From the NCBI GenBank assembly GCA_946486375.1, contig CAMLTW010000007.1:62001-126000 (forward strand): DNA of 64,000 bases, given 5' to 3'. Of this stretch, positions 46,501-54,139 are shown piece by piece (within the stretch, counting starts at the first letter, position 1; every line of letters begins with the position of its first letter). The DNA comes from an uncultured Rikenellaceae bacterium (lineage in GTDB: Bacteria > Bacteroidota > Bacteroidia > Bacteroidales > Rikenellaceae). The notes below the pieces were generated by a model. That model was given only the letters and a program-made list of their open reading frames with translations. It was not told where the DNA came from and searched no databases. A program made the position numbers and the translations under genes.

Positions 46501-46593
46501 CGAAAGGGAGACGATGCCGAGCAGCATGCTCAGCAGCAGAAACGGACGGCGGAACGTCCTTTTCCGTTTTTCGGGTAAAGTGTTTCCCATCAT
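43588..46593 (-). CDS. SusC/RagA-type TonB-dependent transporter (second pair)
   Basis: TonB-dependent outer-membrane importer, 1001 residues from ATG 46593 (an ATG at 46590 is equally good). A basic N terminus and signal ending SLSAQ are followed by a carboxypeptidase-like domain (about 34-105), the signature IEEVVVIGYGTVKKRDLTGA, the plug (RGNRSINNPGSSNNPLYIVDG, LKDASSTAIYGSRGANGV) and a beta-barrel. The upstream in-frame extension is rejected because it is Arg-rich and lies ahead of the signal peptide. No regulator or enzyme is adjacent. Confidence 0.95.
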   Translation of the reverse strand: MMGNTLPEKRKRTFRRPFLLLSMLLGIVSLSAQPREITGTVTDAAGPVAGVAVTVQGSTTGTTTDAQGKYTIRAVPAAVLEFSFIGYNAQQVPVGNKNVIDITLTEDSQSIEEVVVIGYGTVKKRDLTGAVSSVKGDQLTTFPTTNPVEALQGKIAGADITKSSGYAGAGVTIRIRGNRSINNPGSSNNPLYIVDGVQGVDVNDINNNDIVSIEVLKDASSTAIYGSRGANGVVLITTRRGTDSKARINYDAYVGISNVAGYGQFMNADQYIAFRKEQYRASGQWDGREESLVSQGVFTAEEYAEVRKGTNNDWPQLSLHQGFQQNHSLSVSGGNDKTQVYFSGNYYDEKGILKNDRYKRFAGRLTIDQKIYSWLKAGMQAQVAYSDNQKRRDPFNVSSKIYPITPAYDDEGNLLVKPFNGEMNPLLDEDLKNYNQRKEGNRTSISAYLELNPIKDLTMRSTFAATLNSDEEGTYYSKTSINGKNKNDQASASNNANRFYSWENTINYAKTLGVHSFGITGITSYNKSISKNLSASGRNLLLPSQLWHNLGAAGSNVSKGSKYSEYSLLSFAGRINYSLKDRYLVTLTGRSDGSSKLGGKWAFFPSAAVGWRIIEENFMKNQQTFSNLKLRVSWGKSGNDAVSPYATQMQLTSLDNFSWDGNEAAATYVLGSTMGNTDLQWETTSTWDIGLDMSFIRDRINLTVDYYNSLTDNLLFSYNLPATTGLSTVSRNFGKTRNKGIEITLETRNFSRKNFVWTTTLTWALNREKIVSLPNGQDMVDADYRKSKLIGHPSNVFYSYVNDGIWQLDEKDEAARWGCEPGDLKIRDIAEPYGVIDAKDRKVIGTTQPDFFGGISNDFRFHNFDINIYMTYRVGQWITSDYWAKYNRNGKNNNAMVNYWTPENPGGVYPRPNASKSLKGEYLSMLSLKDNSYFKIRNITLGYTLPERITSKIHMTKLRFWASVRNPIIISKEPSDFDPESEGVIDKPLNKLYTFGISFGF

Positions 46594-46633
46594 CTTTATT
46601 GGTTTTAGGTTAGACGTCGGGTTTTTTCGGCGG

Positions 46634-46641
46634 TAAAGGTA
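46634..46641 (-). promoter_or_regulatory. Possible -7 element for the second SusCD operon
   Basis: Reverse strand TACCTTTA has one mismatch to TAnnTTTG, 41 bases upstream of the start. Confidence 0.35.
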
Positions 46642-46833
46642 ACGGGAACGGTTCGCTCCGACCGGGACGGATTCGGAAAAGACCCGGACATTTTCGTACA
46701 AGCGCCTTTTTGTCGTTCCGTATGCGGAAAAAAGGATGGGGTACACCGTTCCCGTTCCCGGACGGGACGGGCGGCGAAGGTCTGTGACGCCCTTTTTCGA
46801 CAAGGCGGAAAGGCGTTCCGGAAACTGCGGGAA

Positions 46834-46861
46834 ACAAAAAACGCTGCCGGAGGGGCAGCGT
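46834..46861 (-). terminator. Terminator of pdxA
   Basis: Eight-base stem ACGCTGCC/GGCAGCGT with a five-base loop, followed by TTTTTGTTT on the reverse strand. It lies 52 bases past the pdxA stop. Confidence 0.85.
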
Positions 46862-46912
46862 CTATATCGGTCGGCGTCGGTCGGAGACCGCGATGGAGAA
46901 ACGGGAAAGCGG

Positions 46913-48010
46913 TCAGTTTTCCGGTTCTTCCGGCAGGTCTTTGACCGATTCGTCCGTTCCCTTGTGGTTGTCGTAATGTTTCAGCGGATTGGCGCTGATT
47001 TCGTCGTAGAATTTCCGGTTCCGGAAAATGTCCGCGGCCAGGTAAAGGGCGGCCCGGAAAGAGGATTCGTCCGCCATGTTCTTTCCGGCGATGTCGTACC
47101 CCACCCCGTGGGCCGGGCTGGTGCGGACGATGGAAAGCCCCGCCGTATAGTTCACCCCCGTTTCTCCGGTGAGCGCCTTGAACGGAGCCAGTCCCTGATC
47201 GTGGTACATGGCCAGCACGGCGTCGTATTTCCGATAGTTGCCCGAACCGAAGAACCCGTCCGCCGCGAAGGGGCCGAACGCCAGAATCCGTTCGTCCGCC
47301 GCCGCGATCACGGCCGGCTTGATGATCGTTTCCTCTTCCGTTCCCAGCAGGCCGCCGTCTCCCGCATGGGGGTTCAGCGCCAGCACCGCGATCCGGGGTT
47401 CCCGGATGCGGAAGTCCCGGACGAGGCTCCGTTTCAGGGCGCGGAGCTTTTTCAGGATCAGTTCCGTAGTGATGGAAGCGGCCACCTCCGCCAGCGGTCG
47501 GTGGATCGTCGCCAGTCCCACCCGCAGGTCGTCTCCCGCCATGATCATCAGCGGTTCTGTCTCGTGGAAATGAGCGTCGAGGTATTCGGTATGCCCGGTG
47601 AAGGCGAATTCTTCTCCGTGGATATTGGCCTTGTTGATGGGAGCCGTCACCAGTGCGTCGATTTCCCCCGCTTTCAGGTCCTTGACGGCGGCGTTTAGCG
47701 CCGCCAGCGCTCCCTGACCGCCGAAAACCGTGGAAGTTCCCAGGTCTACCCGGATGTTGTCGTCCACGCAGGCGATCAGGTTGGCCCTGCGGGGATGGGC
47801 TTCGGACACCGTGCGGATCAGGTTGAAGGAGAGAGCTTCCGCACCGGGGATGTTCTTCTTGTGGAATCCGGCCACTTTGGCCGATCCGTAGACGATGGGG
47901 GTCACCAGTTCCGAAATCCGGGGATCCAGCAGCGTTTTGAGGATGATTTCGTAGCCGATGCCGTTGATGTCGCCCTGGGTGATGCCGATTTTTATTTTGT
48001 TTTCGCTCAT
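46913..48010 (-). CDS. pdxA: PdxA, 4-hydroxythreonine-4-phosphate dehydrogenase
   Basis: NAD-dependent enzyme of pyridoxal phosphate synthesis (DXP-dependent route), cytoplasmic, 365 residues. GITQGDINGIGYEIILK at the N terminus, ALVTAPINKANIHGEEFAFTGHTEYL, ALNPHAGDGGLLG and VLAMYHDQGLAPFKAL are the family blocks. The His residues in GHTE, NPHAG and MYHDQ are the metal ligands. Its reverse-strand -7 box is about 110 bases upstream; a terminator follows. Confidence 0.97.
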   Translation of the reverse strand: MSENKIKIGITQGDINGIGYEIILKTLLDPRISELVTPIVYGSAKVAGFHKKNIPGAEALSFNLIRTVSEAHPRRANLIACVDDNIRVDLGTSTVFGGQGALAALNAAVKDLKAGEIDALVTAPINKANIHGEEFAFTGHTEYLDAHFHETEPLMIMAGDDLRVGLATIHRPLAEVAASITTELILKKLRALKRSLVRDFRIREPRIAVLALNPHAGDGGLLGTEEETIIKPAVIAAADERILAFGPFAADGFFGSGNYRKYDAVLAMYHDQGLAPFKALTGETGVNYTAGLSIVRTSPAHGVGYDIAGKNMADESSFRAALYLAADIFRNRKFYDEISANPLKHYDNHKGTDESVKDLPEEPEN

Positions 48011-48119
48011 GATCGGGTATCTTGTCTGTTCCGCCCGGGGGACCGTGCTGACCGGATGCGGAGAAAGCCGGGTCGCTTTTGCCGGAGCGCAGCCTGTCCG
48101 GGCCGAAGTTCGTTCGGGA

Positions 48120-48127
48120 CAAAGATA
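48120..48127 (-). promoter_or_regulatory. -7 element for pdxA
   Basis: Reverse strand TATCTTTG matches TAnnTTTG exactly, about 110 bases ahead of the start codon. It implies a leader of roughly 100 bases with no recognised riboswitch. Confidence 0.5.
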
Positions 48128-48201
48128 GAAAAAAAACGGAAAGTGTAACTTTTTCCATCCTTGTCCGTCTTACCGTTGAATGCAACCGAAATAAAAGGAT
48201 C

Positions 48202-49041
48202 ATGAGAAAATTTTACGTTTTTTTGCTGGCAGTGGCCGTAAGCGTTCCCGTCCTGTCGTGCGCCCAGACGAAGATGGTGCGCCTGACCCGGTACGAGGGG
48301 AAAAGGATAACGGGAATCTCGGCGGCCGGCGCCTTCGAGGTGGAACTGAACCGGGACGACCGGGGCAAGGCCGTGGTGGAAATCGCTCCCGAATGGGAAG
48401 AGCGGCTCCGGTTCGATCTGACCCCGGAAGGGATCGTGAAGGTGTCCGTCCGGTCTAAGGACGGCAAGTCCTTGAAAGGAAACGAAATGAAGGGGAAAAT
48501 GAAGCTGAAGGTCTGGCTGCCGGAGTTGCAGTCGGTCGAGCTGGCCGGGGTCTGCACGGCGGTGTGCCGGGGCGATTTCAAGGGCGATCGGGTGAAAATC
48601 GACGTGACGGGCGTTTCCCGGCTGTGGGGGCTGAATCTGGAGGCGCAGGAGGCGGAGATCACCTGTTCCGGCGTTTCCAAAGCCGATCTGGCCGTGACCG
48701 CTCCGCAGATCAAGGGAAAGTGCATGGGATGTTCCACGCTGGCCGTTCATGCCGAAGGACGGACGTCCGAGTTTATGGCGGCAGGCACTTCCAAGATTCA
48801 GCTGTCCGGCAGCGCGGAGGAATCGCATCTGGAAGCCGGAGGCGTTTCTTCCGTCACGGCGGAAGATTATAAGGTGGCCCGGCTCCATAATGTCGCTGCC
48901 GGCGTTTCGCACATCACTTCCTGGGCGGTGGATTCGATCGTTTCCAAGGCGGGCGGAACTTCCCGCATCCGGTATCGCGGGACGCCGGGTTTCGTGGACA
49001 ATCGGGCCGGCAAGCCCGCGACCATTCGTAAAATCAAATAA
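48202..49041 (+). CDS. DUF2807-family exported protein (first of a tandem pair)
   Basis: Exported protein of 279 residues with a signal peptide (MRKFYVFLLAVAVSVPVLSCAQ) and two DUF2807-type halves. The short repeating segments (VELAGVCTAVCRGDFKG, VDVTGVSRLWG, ITCSGVSKADLAV) fit a beta-solenoid. The family is called putative autotransporter-adhesin head-like and has no established function. ATG 48202 gives the signal peptide; the earlier in-frame sequence is non-homologous. It begins a two-gene operon with its paralogue after a 12-base gap. Confidence 0.85.
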   Translation: MRKFYVFLLAVAVSVPVLSCAQTKMVRLTRYEGKRITGISAAGAFEVELNRDDRGKAVVEIAPEWEERLRFDLTPEGIVKVSVRSKDGKSLKGNEMKGKMKLKVWLPELQSVELAGVCTAVCRGDFKGDRVKIDVTGVSRLWGLNLEAQEAEITCSGVSKADLAVTAPQIKGKCMGCSTLAVHAEGRTSEFMAAGTSKIQLSGSAEESHLEAGGVSSVTAEDYKVARLHNVAAGVSHITSWAVDSIVSKAGGTSRIRYRGTPGFVDNRAGKPATIRKIK

Positions 49042-49053
49042 ATCGTATAGGCT

Positions 49054-49881
49054 ATGAAAAAAATTATGGCTGTTTTGTTCGCCTGCGCGGTAACGCTTCC
49101 GCTGTTGTCCCAGGGGCAGACCAAAGTGGTGCGTCTGACGCGCTATGCAGGGGAGAAAATTACGGGTGTATCGGCCTCTTCGGCTTTCCGGGTGGAACTC
49201 GTGCGGAGCGACGACACCCGCGCGGTGGTGGAAATCGACGAGCGGCTGGAAGACCGTTTGGCCTTCAGCCTGTCGGGTGGAGTGGTGAAGGTCGGACTGA
49301 CCGGTAGAAGCCGGGAACGGTACCGGAAACCTCCGGTGATGAAGCTGACCGTTTACCTGCCCACCCTGACCCTCCTGAAGGCTTCCGGTGCCACGGACAT
49401 TTACGGGAAAGGGCTGTTTACCGCCGACAACACGGTCGTCACCCTTTCGGGCGCTTCCGATCTGAAGGAACTCGAATTGCATACGGGTACGCTCACCCTC
49501 GGATGCAGCGGGGCTTCGGACGCCGACCTGACCGTGAAAGCCGGAACGATCAAGTGCACCGCATCCGGGGCTTCGGACGTGGATCTGAAAGCGGACGGAG
49601 GATTCGCGGAAATCAATGCCAGCGGAGCTTCCGACACCGATCTGACGGGAACGCTTTCCGAAGCCAAATTCACCGCTTCCGGAGCTTCGGAAATCGATGC
49701 CTACGGTTGCGAAATCAAGAAGGTGACCGCGAATGCTTCGGGGGCTTCGGGGGTGAAATGCTGGGTGACGGAATCCCTCGATGCGACCGCTTCCTCGGCC
49801 TCTTCCGTCAAGTACAGGGGGAATCCTACCGTGTTCAACAAAAAGTCGAGCGGAGGTTCCTCGGTCAAAAAAGCGGACTGA
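49054..49881 (+). CDS. DUF2807-family exported protein (second of a tandem pair)
   Basis: Paralogue of the upstream gene, 275 residues, sharing the start TKVVRLTRYAGEKITGVSA. After the signal peptide it shows repeated SGASD units (SGASDLKE, SGASDADLTV, SGASDVDLKA, SGASDTDLTG, SGASEIDAYG), a regular beta-solenoid face. A basic, Ser/Lys-rich C-terminal tail ends the protein. The gene is followed by a strong terminator. Function unknown; a local duplication is the likely origin. Confidence 0.88.
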   Translation: MKKIMAVLFACAVTLPLLSQGQTKVVRLTRYAGEKITGVSASSAFRVELVRSDDTRAVVEIDERLEDRLAFSLSGGVVKVGLTGRSRERYRKPPVMKLTVYLPTLTLLKASGATDIYGKGLFTADNTVVTLSGASDLKELELHTGTLTLGCSGASDADLTVKAGTIKCTASGASDVDLKADGGFAEINASGASDTDLTGTLSEAKFTASGASEIDAYGCEIKKVTANASGASGVKCWVTESLDATASSASSVKYRGNPTVFNKKSSGGSSVKKAD

Positions 49882-49912
49882 TCTCTTTGCGTTTGTGAAT
49901 CGGTTTCGTGGG

Positions 49913-49939
49913 GCGGCATAGCGATATGCCGCTTTTTTT
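49913..49939 (+). terminator. Terminator of the DUF2807 operon
   Basis: Perfect eight-base stem GCGGCATA/TATGCCGC with loop GCGA, followed by seven Ts. Confidence 0.92.
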
Positions 49940-49963
49940 GCACCGTCTTCCGAAAAATATGCT

Positions 49964-49971
49964 TACCTTTG
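49964..49971 (+). promoter_or_regulatory. -7 element for thrS
   Basis: TACCTTTG (TAnnTTTG) lies 63 bases before ATG 50035; a TTTG at 49937-49940 is a possible -33 box but 23 bases away. Confidence 0.5.
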
Positions 49972-50034
49972 TACATTACGGGAAAATTCCGCGAAGGGGT
50001 TTTCCGACCGGCAAACGGTTATAACACGAGAAAG

Positions 50035-51975
50035 ATGATAAAGATAACTTTTCCTGACGGCGGAGTGCGGGAGTATCCGGAAGGGGTCACTCCCCTGCAG
50101 ATCGCCGAGAGTATCAGTCCGCGGCTGGCGCAGGAAGTGCTGGCGGCGACGGTGAACGGCAAGGTGACCGACCTGAATCTTCCCATCGAAGCGGATGCGG
50201 AGGTACGGCTTCACAAGTGGGAGGACGAAGAGGGGAAGCGGACGTTCTGGCACACTTCCTCCCACCTGCTGGCCGAGGCGCTGGAGGCGCTCTATCCGGG
50301 CATCAAGTTCGGAATCGGGCCGAGCATCGAAAACGGATTTTACTACGACGTGGATTCGCCGGTGCCCATTCAGGAAGCCGACCTGCCGAAAATCGAGGCC
50401 AAAATGACCGAGCTGGCGCGGCAGAAGTCGCCGCTGTGCCGTCGCGAGGTCTCGAAGGCGGAAGCGATGGAAACCTATACGGAAAAGGGAGACCAGTACA
50501 AGGTGGAACTGATCGACGGGCTGGAAGACGGCACGATCACGTTTTACAGCAACGGCAACTTCACCGATCTTTGCCGGGGGCCTCACCTGCCCCATACGGG
50601 CTACATCAAGGCCCTCAAGCTGACCTCCGTGGCCGGGGCCTACTGGCGCGGAAACGAAAAGAACAAGATGCTGACCCGGATTTACGGGATCACTTTCCCG
50701 AAAAAATCCATGCTGGACGAATACCTGGCCGTGCTGGAGGAAGCGAAAAAACGGGATCACCGGAAGCTTGGCAGGGAACTTGAACTGTTCCATTTCTCCC
50801 AGCGGGTCGGACAGGGGCTGCCGCTGTGGCTGCCGAAGGGAACGGCCCTGCGGGAACGGCTCGAAAATTTCCTGCGGAACGTGCAGAAGAAGCACGGCTA
50901 CCTGCAGGTCATCACGCCGCATATCGGAGCGAAGGAATTGTATGTGACTTCGGGCCATTATGCCAAATACGGCAAGGATTCCTTCCAGCCGATCCATACG
51001 CCGGACGAGAGCGAGGAGTTCCTGCTCAAGCCGATGAACTGTCCGCACCACTGCGAGATTTACCGGAGCAAGCCGCGGTCTTACAAAGACCTGCCGCTGC
51101 GTTTCGCCGAATTCGGCACCGTGTACCGGTACGAGCAGAGCGGGGAACTGCACGGCCTGACGCGGGTGCGGGGATTCACGCAGGACGACGCGCACCTGTT
51201 CGTGCGTCCCGATCAGCTGAAGGACGAGTTCATGAAGGTGATCGATATCGTTTTGTATATTTTCAAAACGCTCAGCTTCGATAACTTCACGGCGCAGATT
51301 TCGCTGCGGGATCCGGACAACCGGGAAAAGTACATCGGTACGGACGAAAACTGGGAAAAGGCCGAAAACGCCATCATCGAAGCGGCGCGGGAAAAAGGGC
51401 TGGAAACGGTGGTGGAACTGGGCGAAGCGGCTTTTTACGGGCCGAAGCTCGACTTCATGGTGCGGGACGCCATCGGGCGGAAGTGGCAGCTGGGAACCAT
51501 TCAGGTGGATTATAACCTGCCGGAACGGTTCGACCTGACTTACACGGGAGCGGACGACAAGCCGCACCGCCCCATCATGATCCACCGGGCGCCGTTCGGG
51601 TCGATGGAACGTTTCGTGGCCCTGTTGCTGGAGCATACGGGCGGAAGATTCCCCCTGTGGCTGGCGCCGCAGCAGGCGGTCGTGCTGCCGATCAGCGAAA
51701 AATACAACGATTATGCGGAAAAAGTTTCAGAATTCCTGAATAATTCCGATATTCGCACCGAACTGGACGAGCGTAATGAAAAGATAGGCAGAAAGATACG
51801 GGACAACGAACTGAAGCGTATCCCCTTCCTGCTGATCGTGGGCGAAAAGGAGGAACAGGACGGGAAGGTGGCCGTCCGGGTGCAGGGCGAAGGAGATCAG
51901 GGGACGATGACCCCGGAAGAGTTCGTGAAGTGGGTAGGGGACAAAGTCGCCGCGGAAGTGCAACAGATCAGGTAA
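50035..51975 (+). CDS. thrS: ThrRS, threonyl-tRNA synthetase
   Basis: Class II aminoacyl-tRNA synthetase charging tRNA-Thr, 646 residues. The N-terminal TGS domain (about 1-60) is followed by the editing/second additional domain containing [17 protein letters not shown]. The catalytic domain has [43 protein letters not shown] (motif 2) and [17 protein letters not shown] (motif 3). The C-terminal anticodon-binding domain ends near VQQIR. The start at MIKITFPDG is the family start. It is followed by infC after 32 bases, the usual Bacteroidota pair. Confidence 0.97.
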   Translation: MIKITFPDGGVREYPEGVTPLQIAESISPRLAQEVLAATVNGKVTDLNLPIEADAEVRLHKWEDEEGKRTFWHTSSHLLAEALEALYPGIKFGIGPSIENGFYYDVDSPVPIQEADLPKIEAKMTELARQKSPLCRREVSKAEAMETYTEKGDQYKVELIDGLEDGTITFYSNGNFTDLCRGPHLPHTGYIKALKLTSVAGAYWRGNEKNKMLTRIYGITFPKKSMLDEYLAVLEEAKKRDHRKLGRELELFHFSQRVGQGLPLWLPKGTALRERLENFLRNVQKKHGYLQVITPHIGAKELYVTSGHYAKYGKDSFQPIHTPDESEEFLLKPMNCPHHCEIYRSKPRSYKDLPLRFAEFGTVYRYEQSGELHGLTRVRGFTQDDAHLFVRPDQLKDEFMKVIDIVLYIFKTLSFDNFTAQISLRDPDNREKYIGTDENWEKAENAIIEAAREKGLETVVELGEAAFYGPKLDFMVRDAIGRKWQLGTIQVDYNLPERFDLTYTGADDKPHRPIMIHRAPFGSMERFVALLLEHTGGRFPLWLAPQQAVVLPISEKYNDYAEKVSEFLNNSDIRTELDERNEKIGRKIRDNELKRIPFLLIVGEKEEQDGKVAVRVQGEGDQGTMTPEEFVKWVGDKVAAEVQQIR

Positions 51976-51992
51976 CACATTCATAACCAATC

Positions 51993-52000
51993 GAGGAGGA
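51993..52000 (+). promoter_or_regulatory. Strong Shine-Dalgarno for infC
   Basis: GAGGAGGA seven bases before the presumed AUA start. Genes of this phylum usually lack such a sequence, so this one may be meaningful. Confidence 0.6.
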
Positions 52001-52007
52001 CAAAGCT

Positions 52008-52577
52008 ATAAACACGATTAAACCGAAGCCCAGGGCGCCGTTCCACAGGAGGCTGCCCGAAAAGGAGGCTGCTCACCGCATCAACGAGAAAATTACGGCC
52101 AGACAGGTACGTCTGGTGGGGGAAAACATCGAGGGTTCCGTAGTGGTGCCGACATCCGAGGCATTGCGGATGGCGAAGGATGAGGGACTCGACCTGGTGG
52201 AAATTTCGCCCAAGGCCGATCCGCCGGTCTGCCGCATCGTCGATTACCAGAAGTTTCTGTACCAGCAGAAGAAGAAGGCGAAGGAGATGAAGGCGAAGGC
52301 GGTCAAGATCGTCGTCAAGGAAATCCGGTTCGGCCCCAACACCGACGACCACGACTATAATTTCAAGCTGAAACACGCCGCGAATTTCCTCCAGGAAGGA
52401 GCGAAGGTGAAGGCTTACGTGTTTTTCCGGGGACGGGAAATCGTGTTCAAGGATCAGGGAGAAATCCTGTTGCTGCGTTTCGCCACCGATCTGGAAGAGT
52501 GGGCCAAGGTGGAACAGATGCCGAAGCTCGAGGGGAAACGGATGAACATGATGCTGGCGCCGAAGGCGAAGAAATAG
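52008..52577 (+). CDS. infC: IF-3, translation initiation factor, with apparent non-AUG start
   Basis: Initiation factor that controls start-codon selection and subunit separation, 189 residues if started at ATA 52008. Recognised blocks are [42 protein letters not shown] and [19 protein letters not shown]. No ATG precedes the conserved N terminus. GGAGGA at 51995-52000 is spaced seven bases before ATA 52008; an ATT at 52017 is the alternative and matches E. coli practice. Rare start codons let IF-3 repress its own translation. The GTG at 52116 is inside the conserved domain. Confidence 0.9.
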   Translation: MNTIKPKPRAPFHRRLPEKEAAHRINEKITARQVRLVGENIEGSVVVPTSEALRMAKDEGLDLVEISPKADPPVCRIVDYQKFLYQQKKKAKEMKAKAVKIVVKEIRFGPNTDDHDYNFKLKHAANFLQEGAKVKAYVFFRGREIVFKDQGEILLLRFATDLEEWAKVEQMPKLEGKRMNMMLAPKAKK

Positions 52578-52903
52578 TTTATTTTCGGAGCGAGGCCGGA
52601 GATGCGTGTGCGAACCGTTTCCGGGCCGAACGGAAAGTTCCGTACATTCGGGAGAATGTACGGAACTCGTTTTTTGAAAAAACGCGGGGATGCAGACAGG
52701 ACGTTTTTTCGGAAAATGGATTTTCCGGCTTCGACGATTCCGGCGGAACGTAATATTCGAAAGCGTTCGCTTCCGGGATCGAAAATCCGATCGTCGCAAC
52801 ATGTTTCCGGTAAAAGGGGCTAAGGAAGAGAGTATCGGCCCGAACGAAAAAACGACCGGAAACACCTTGGTTTCCGGCCGTCTGAAAAGCGTGTTTTCTC
52901 CGG
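52578..52903 (+). other. 326-bp region after infC
   Basis: Contains only the infC terminator. No rpmI or rplT reading frame is present; short frames here do not look like L35 or L20. The convergent mrp gene begins its stop at 52904. Confidence 0.7.
52636..52675 (+). terminator. Terminator of the thrS-infC operon
   Basis: Perfect 14-base stem AGTTCCGTACATTC/GAATGTACGGAACT with loop GGGA, then CGTTTTTT. It lies 58 bases after the infC stop, before any rpmI-rplT. Confidence 0.92.
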
Positions 52904-54004
52904 TTATTTCACTTCCACGCGCCGGGTGGCCTCGCGGGTGGCGTTGCGGATTTCGACCTGCCGGACGAATTCTTCCGCCAGTTTGCCGAAAGCCAGCCCC
53001 GTGATCGTGTCGTCCGCAGCCACGGGCCTGCCCGCGTCTCCGCTTTCGCAGACCGACTGCACCAGCGGAATCTGTCCCAACAGCGGCAACTTTTCCTTTT
53101 CGGCCAGCGCTTTCATCCCTTCCTTCCCGAAAATGTAGTATTTGTTCTCCGGCAGTTCCGCAGGGGTGAACCAGGCCATGTTTTCGATCAGGCCCAATAC
53201 CGGAACGGCGATGTTTTCCGCGCGGTACATGCTGATTCCCCGCACCACGTCCGCCAGCGCCACCTGTTGGGGGGTGCTGACGATGACGGCTCCCGTGACG
53301 GCCAGTTCCTGCACGATGGTCAGGTGGATGTCCCCTGTTCCCGGAGGCATGTCGATGAGCAGGAAGTCCAGATCGTCCCATTTGGTTTGGTGGATCAGCT
53401 GCCGCAGAGCGTTGGTGGCCATGGCCCCCCGCCAGATCAGCGCGTCGTCGGGCTTGATGAAAAAGCCGATGGACATGATTTTTATCCCTTCGCTTTCGGG
53501 CGGAACGATCAGTTCGCGCCCGTCGTCCGTGATTTCGACTGTCGGCAGGCTGCCTTCGATTCCGAACATCTTGGGCATCGAGGGGCCGTAGACGTCGGCG
53601 TCGAGAATGCCCACCCGGTATCCCTGCCGGGTCAGGGCCACGGCCAGGTTGGCCGTTACGGTGGATTTGCCCACGCCTCCTTTGGCGGAAGATACCGCGA
53701 TCAGGTTCCGGATGCCTCCGGTCGAGGTTTTCCGTTCCGGTTTTTCCGCCTTTTTCGGAGCCGCTTCCTTGACCAGCACGGCGATGTTGCCCCGGTATTC
53801 CGGGAAGGCTGCGGCGAGGGTTTCTTCGGCCGCTTTTTTGACGGAGCCGGCCAGCGGGTCGCGGGCCTTCGGGAAGTTCAGCGTAAAGCGGATTTTACCG
53901 TCTTCCGCACGCACGTCTTCCACCATTCCCAGTGAAACGATGTCCTTTTTTTCACCGGGGTGAACGACCCCGGCGAGTATGGCGAGTATTTTGTCCTTTT
54001 CCAT
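52904..54004 (-). CDS. Mrp/ApbC-type P-loop iron-sulfur carrier ATPase
   Basis: Cytoplasmic MinD-like ATPase of the Mrp/NBP35 family thought to carry Fe-S clusters, 366 residues. An N-terminal MIP18/DUF59-like domain (about 1-85) is followed by the P-loop AVSSAKGGVGKSTVTANLA near residue 105, DADVYGPSMP and DMPPGTGDIHLT. The C-terminal CPxC seen in many relatives is replaced by AWFTPAELPENKYYIFG, which is usual in this phylum as far as I recall. ATG 54004 is chosen because a perfect promoter lies immediately upstream. Confidence 0.93.
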   Translation of the reverse strand: MEKDKILAILAGVVHPGEKKDIVSLGMVEDVRAEDGKIRFTLNFPKARDPLAGSVKKAAEETLAAAFPEYRGNIAVLVKEAAPKKAEKPERKTSTGGIRNLIAVSSAKGGVGKSTVTANLAVALTRQGYRVGILDADVYGPSMPKMFGIEGSLPTVEITDDGRELIVPPESEGIKIMSIGFFIKPDDALIWRGAMATNALRQLIHQTKWDDLDFLLIDMPPGTGDIHLTIVQELAVTGAVIVSTPQQVALADVVRGISMYRAENIAVPVLGLIENMAWFTPAELPENKYYIFGKEGMKALAEKEKLPLLGQIPLVQSVCESGDAGRPVAADDTITGLAFGKLAEEFVRQVEIRNATREATRRVEVK

Positions 54005-54029
54005 CCGACGACTTTTTAGGTTGAAACTA

Positions 54030-54060
54030 CAAAAATAGCAAACTTTGAACGCGGGGCAAA
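54030..54060 (-). promoter_or_regulatory. Consensus Bacteroidota promoter of mrp
   Basis: On the reverse strand TTTG (54057-54060) is followed after exactly 19 bases by TATTTTTG (54030-54037). This is the canonical -33/-7 arrangement and lies 26 bases ahead of the start codon. Confidence 0.75.
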
Positions 54061-54139
54061 GCCGGTGCCGTTTTTCCCGTGCGGTTTTTTCCCGGAAAAG
54101 CATTATCTTTACGGGACGTTAACGTGTAATCCGAGAATT

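Noticed and set aside
43492-46578. Forward-strand open frame of about 1030 codons opposite the second SusC
   Set aside because: Antisense shadow of a clear SusC gene; composition and lack of motifs argue against coding.
49440-49760. Possible CRISPR or tandem DNA repeat
   Set aside because: The periodicity comes from SGASD codons in the second DUF2807 protein; unit lengths vary and the frame is fully coding.
52602-52823. Possible rpmI (ribosomal protein L35)
   Set aside because: The frame does not start like L35 and has none of its conserved basic motifs; it overlaps the infC terminator.
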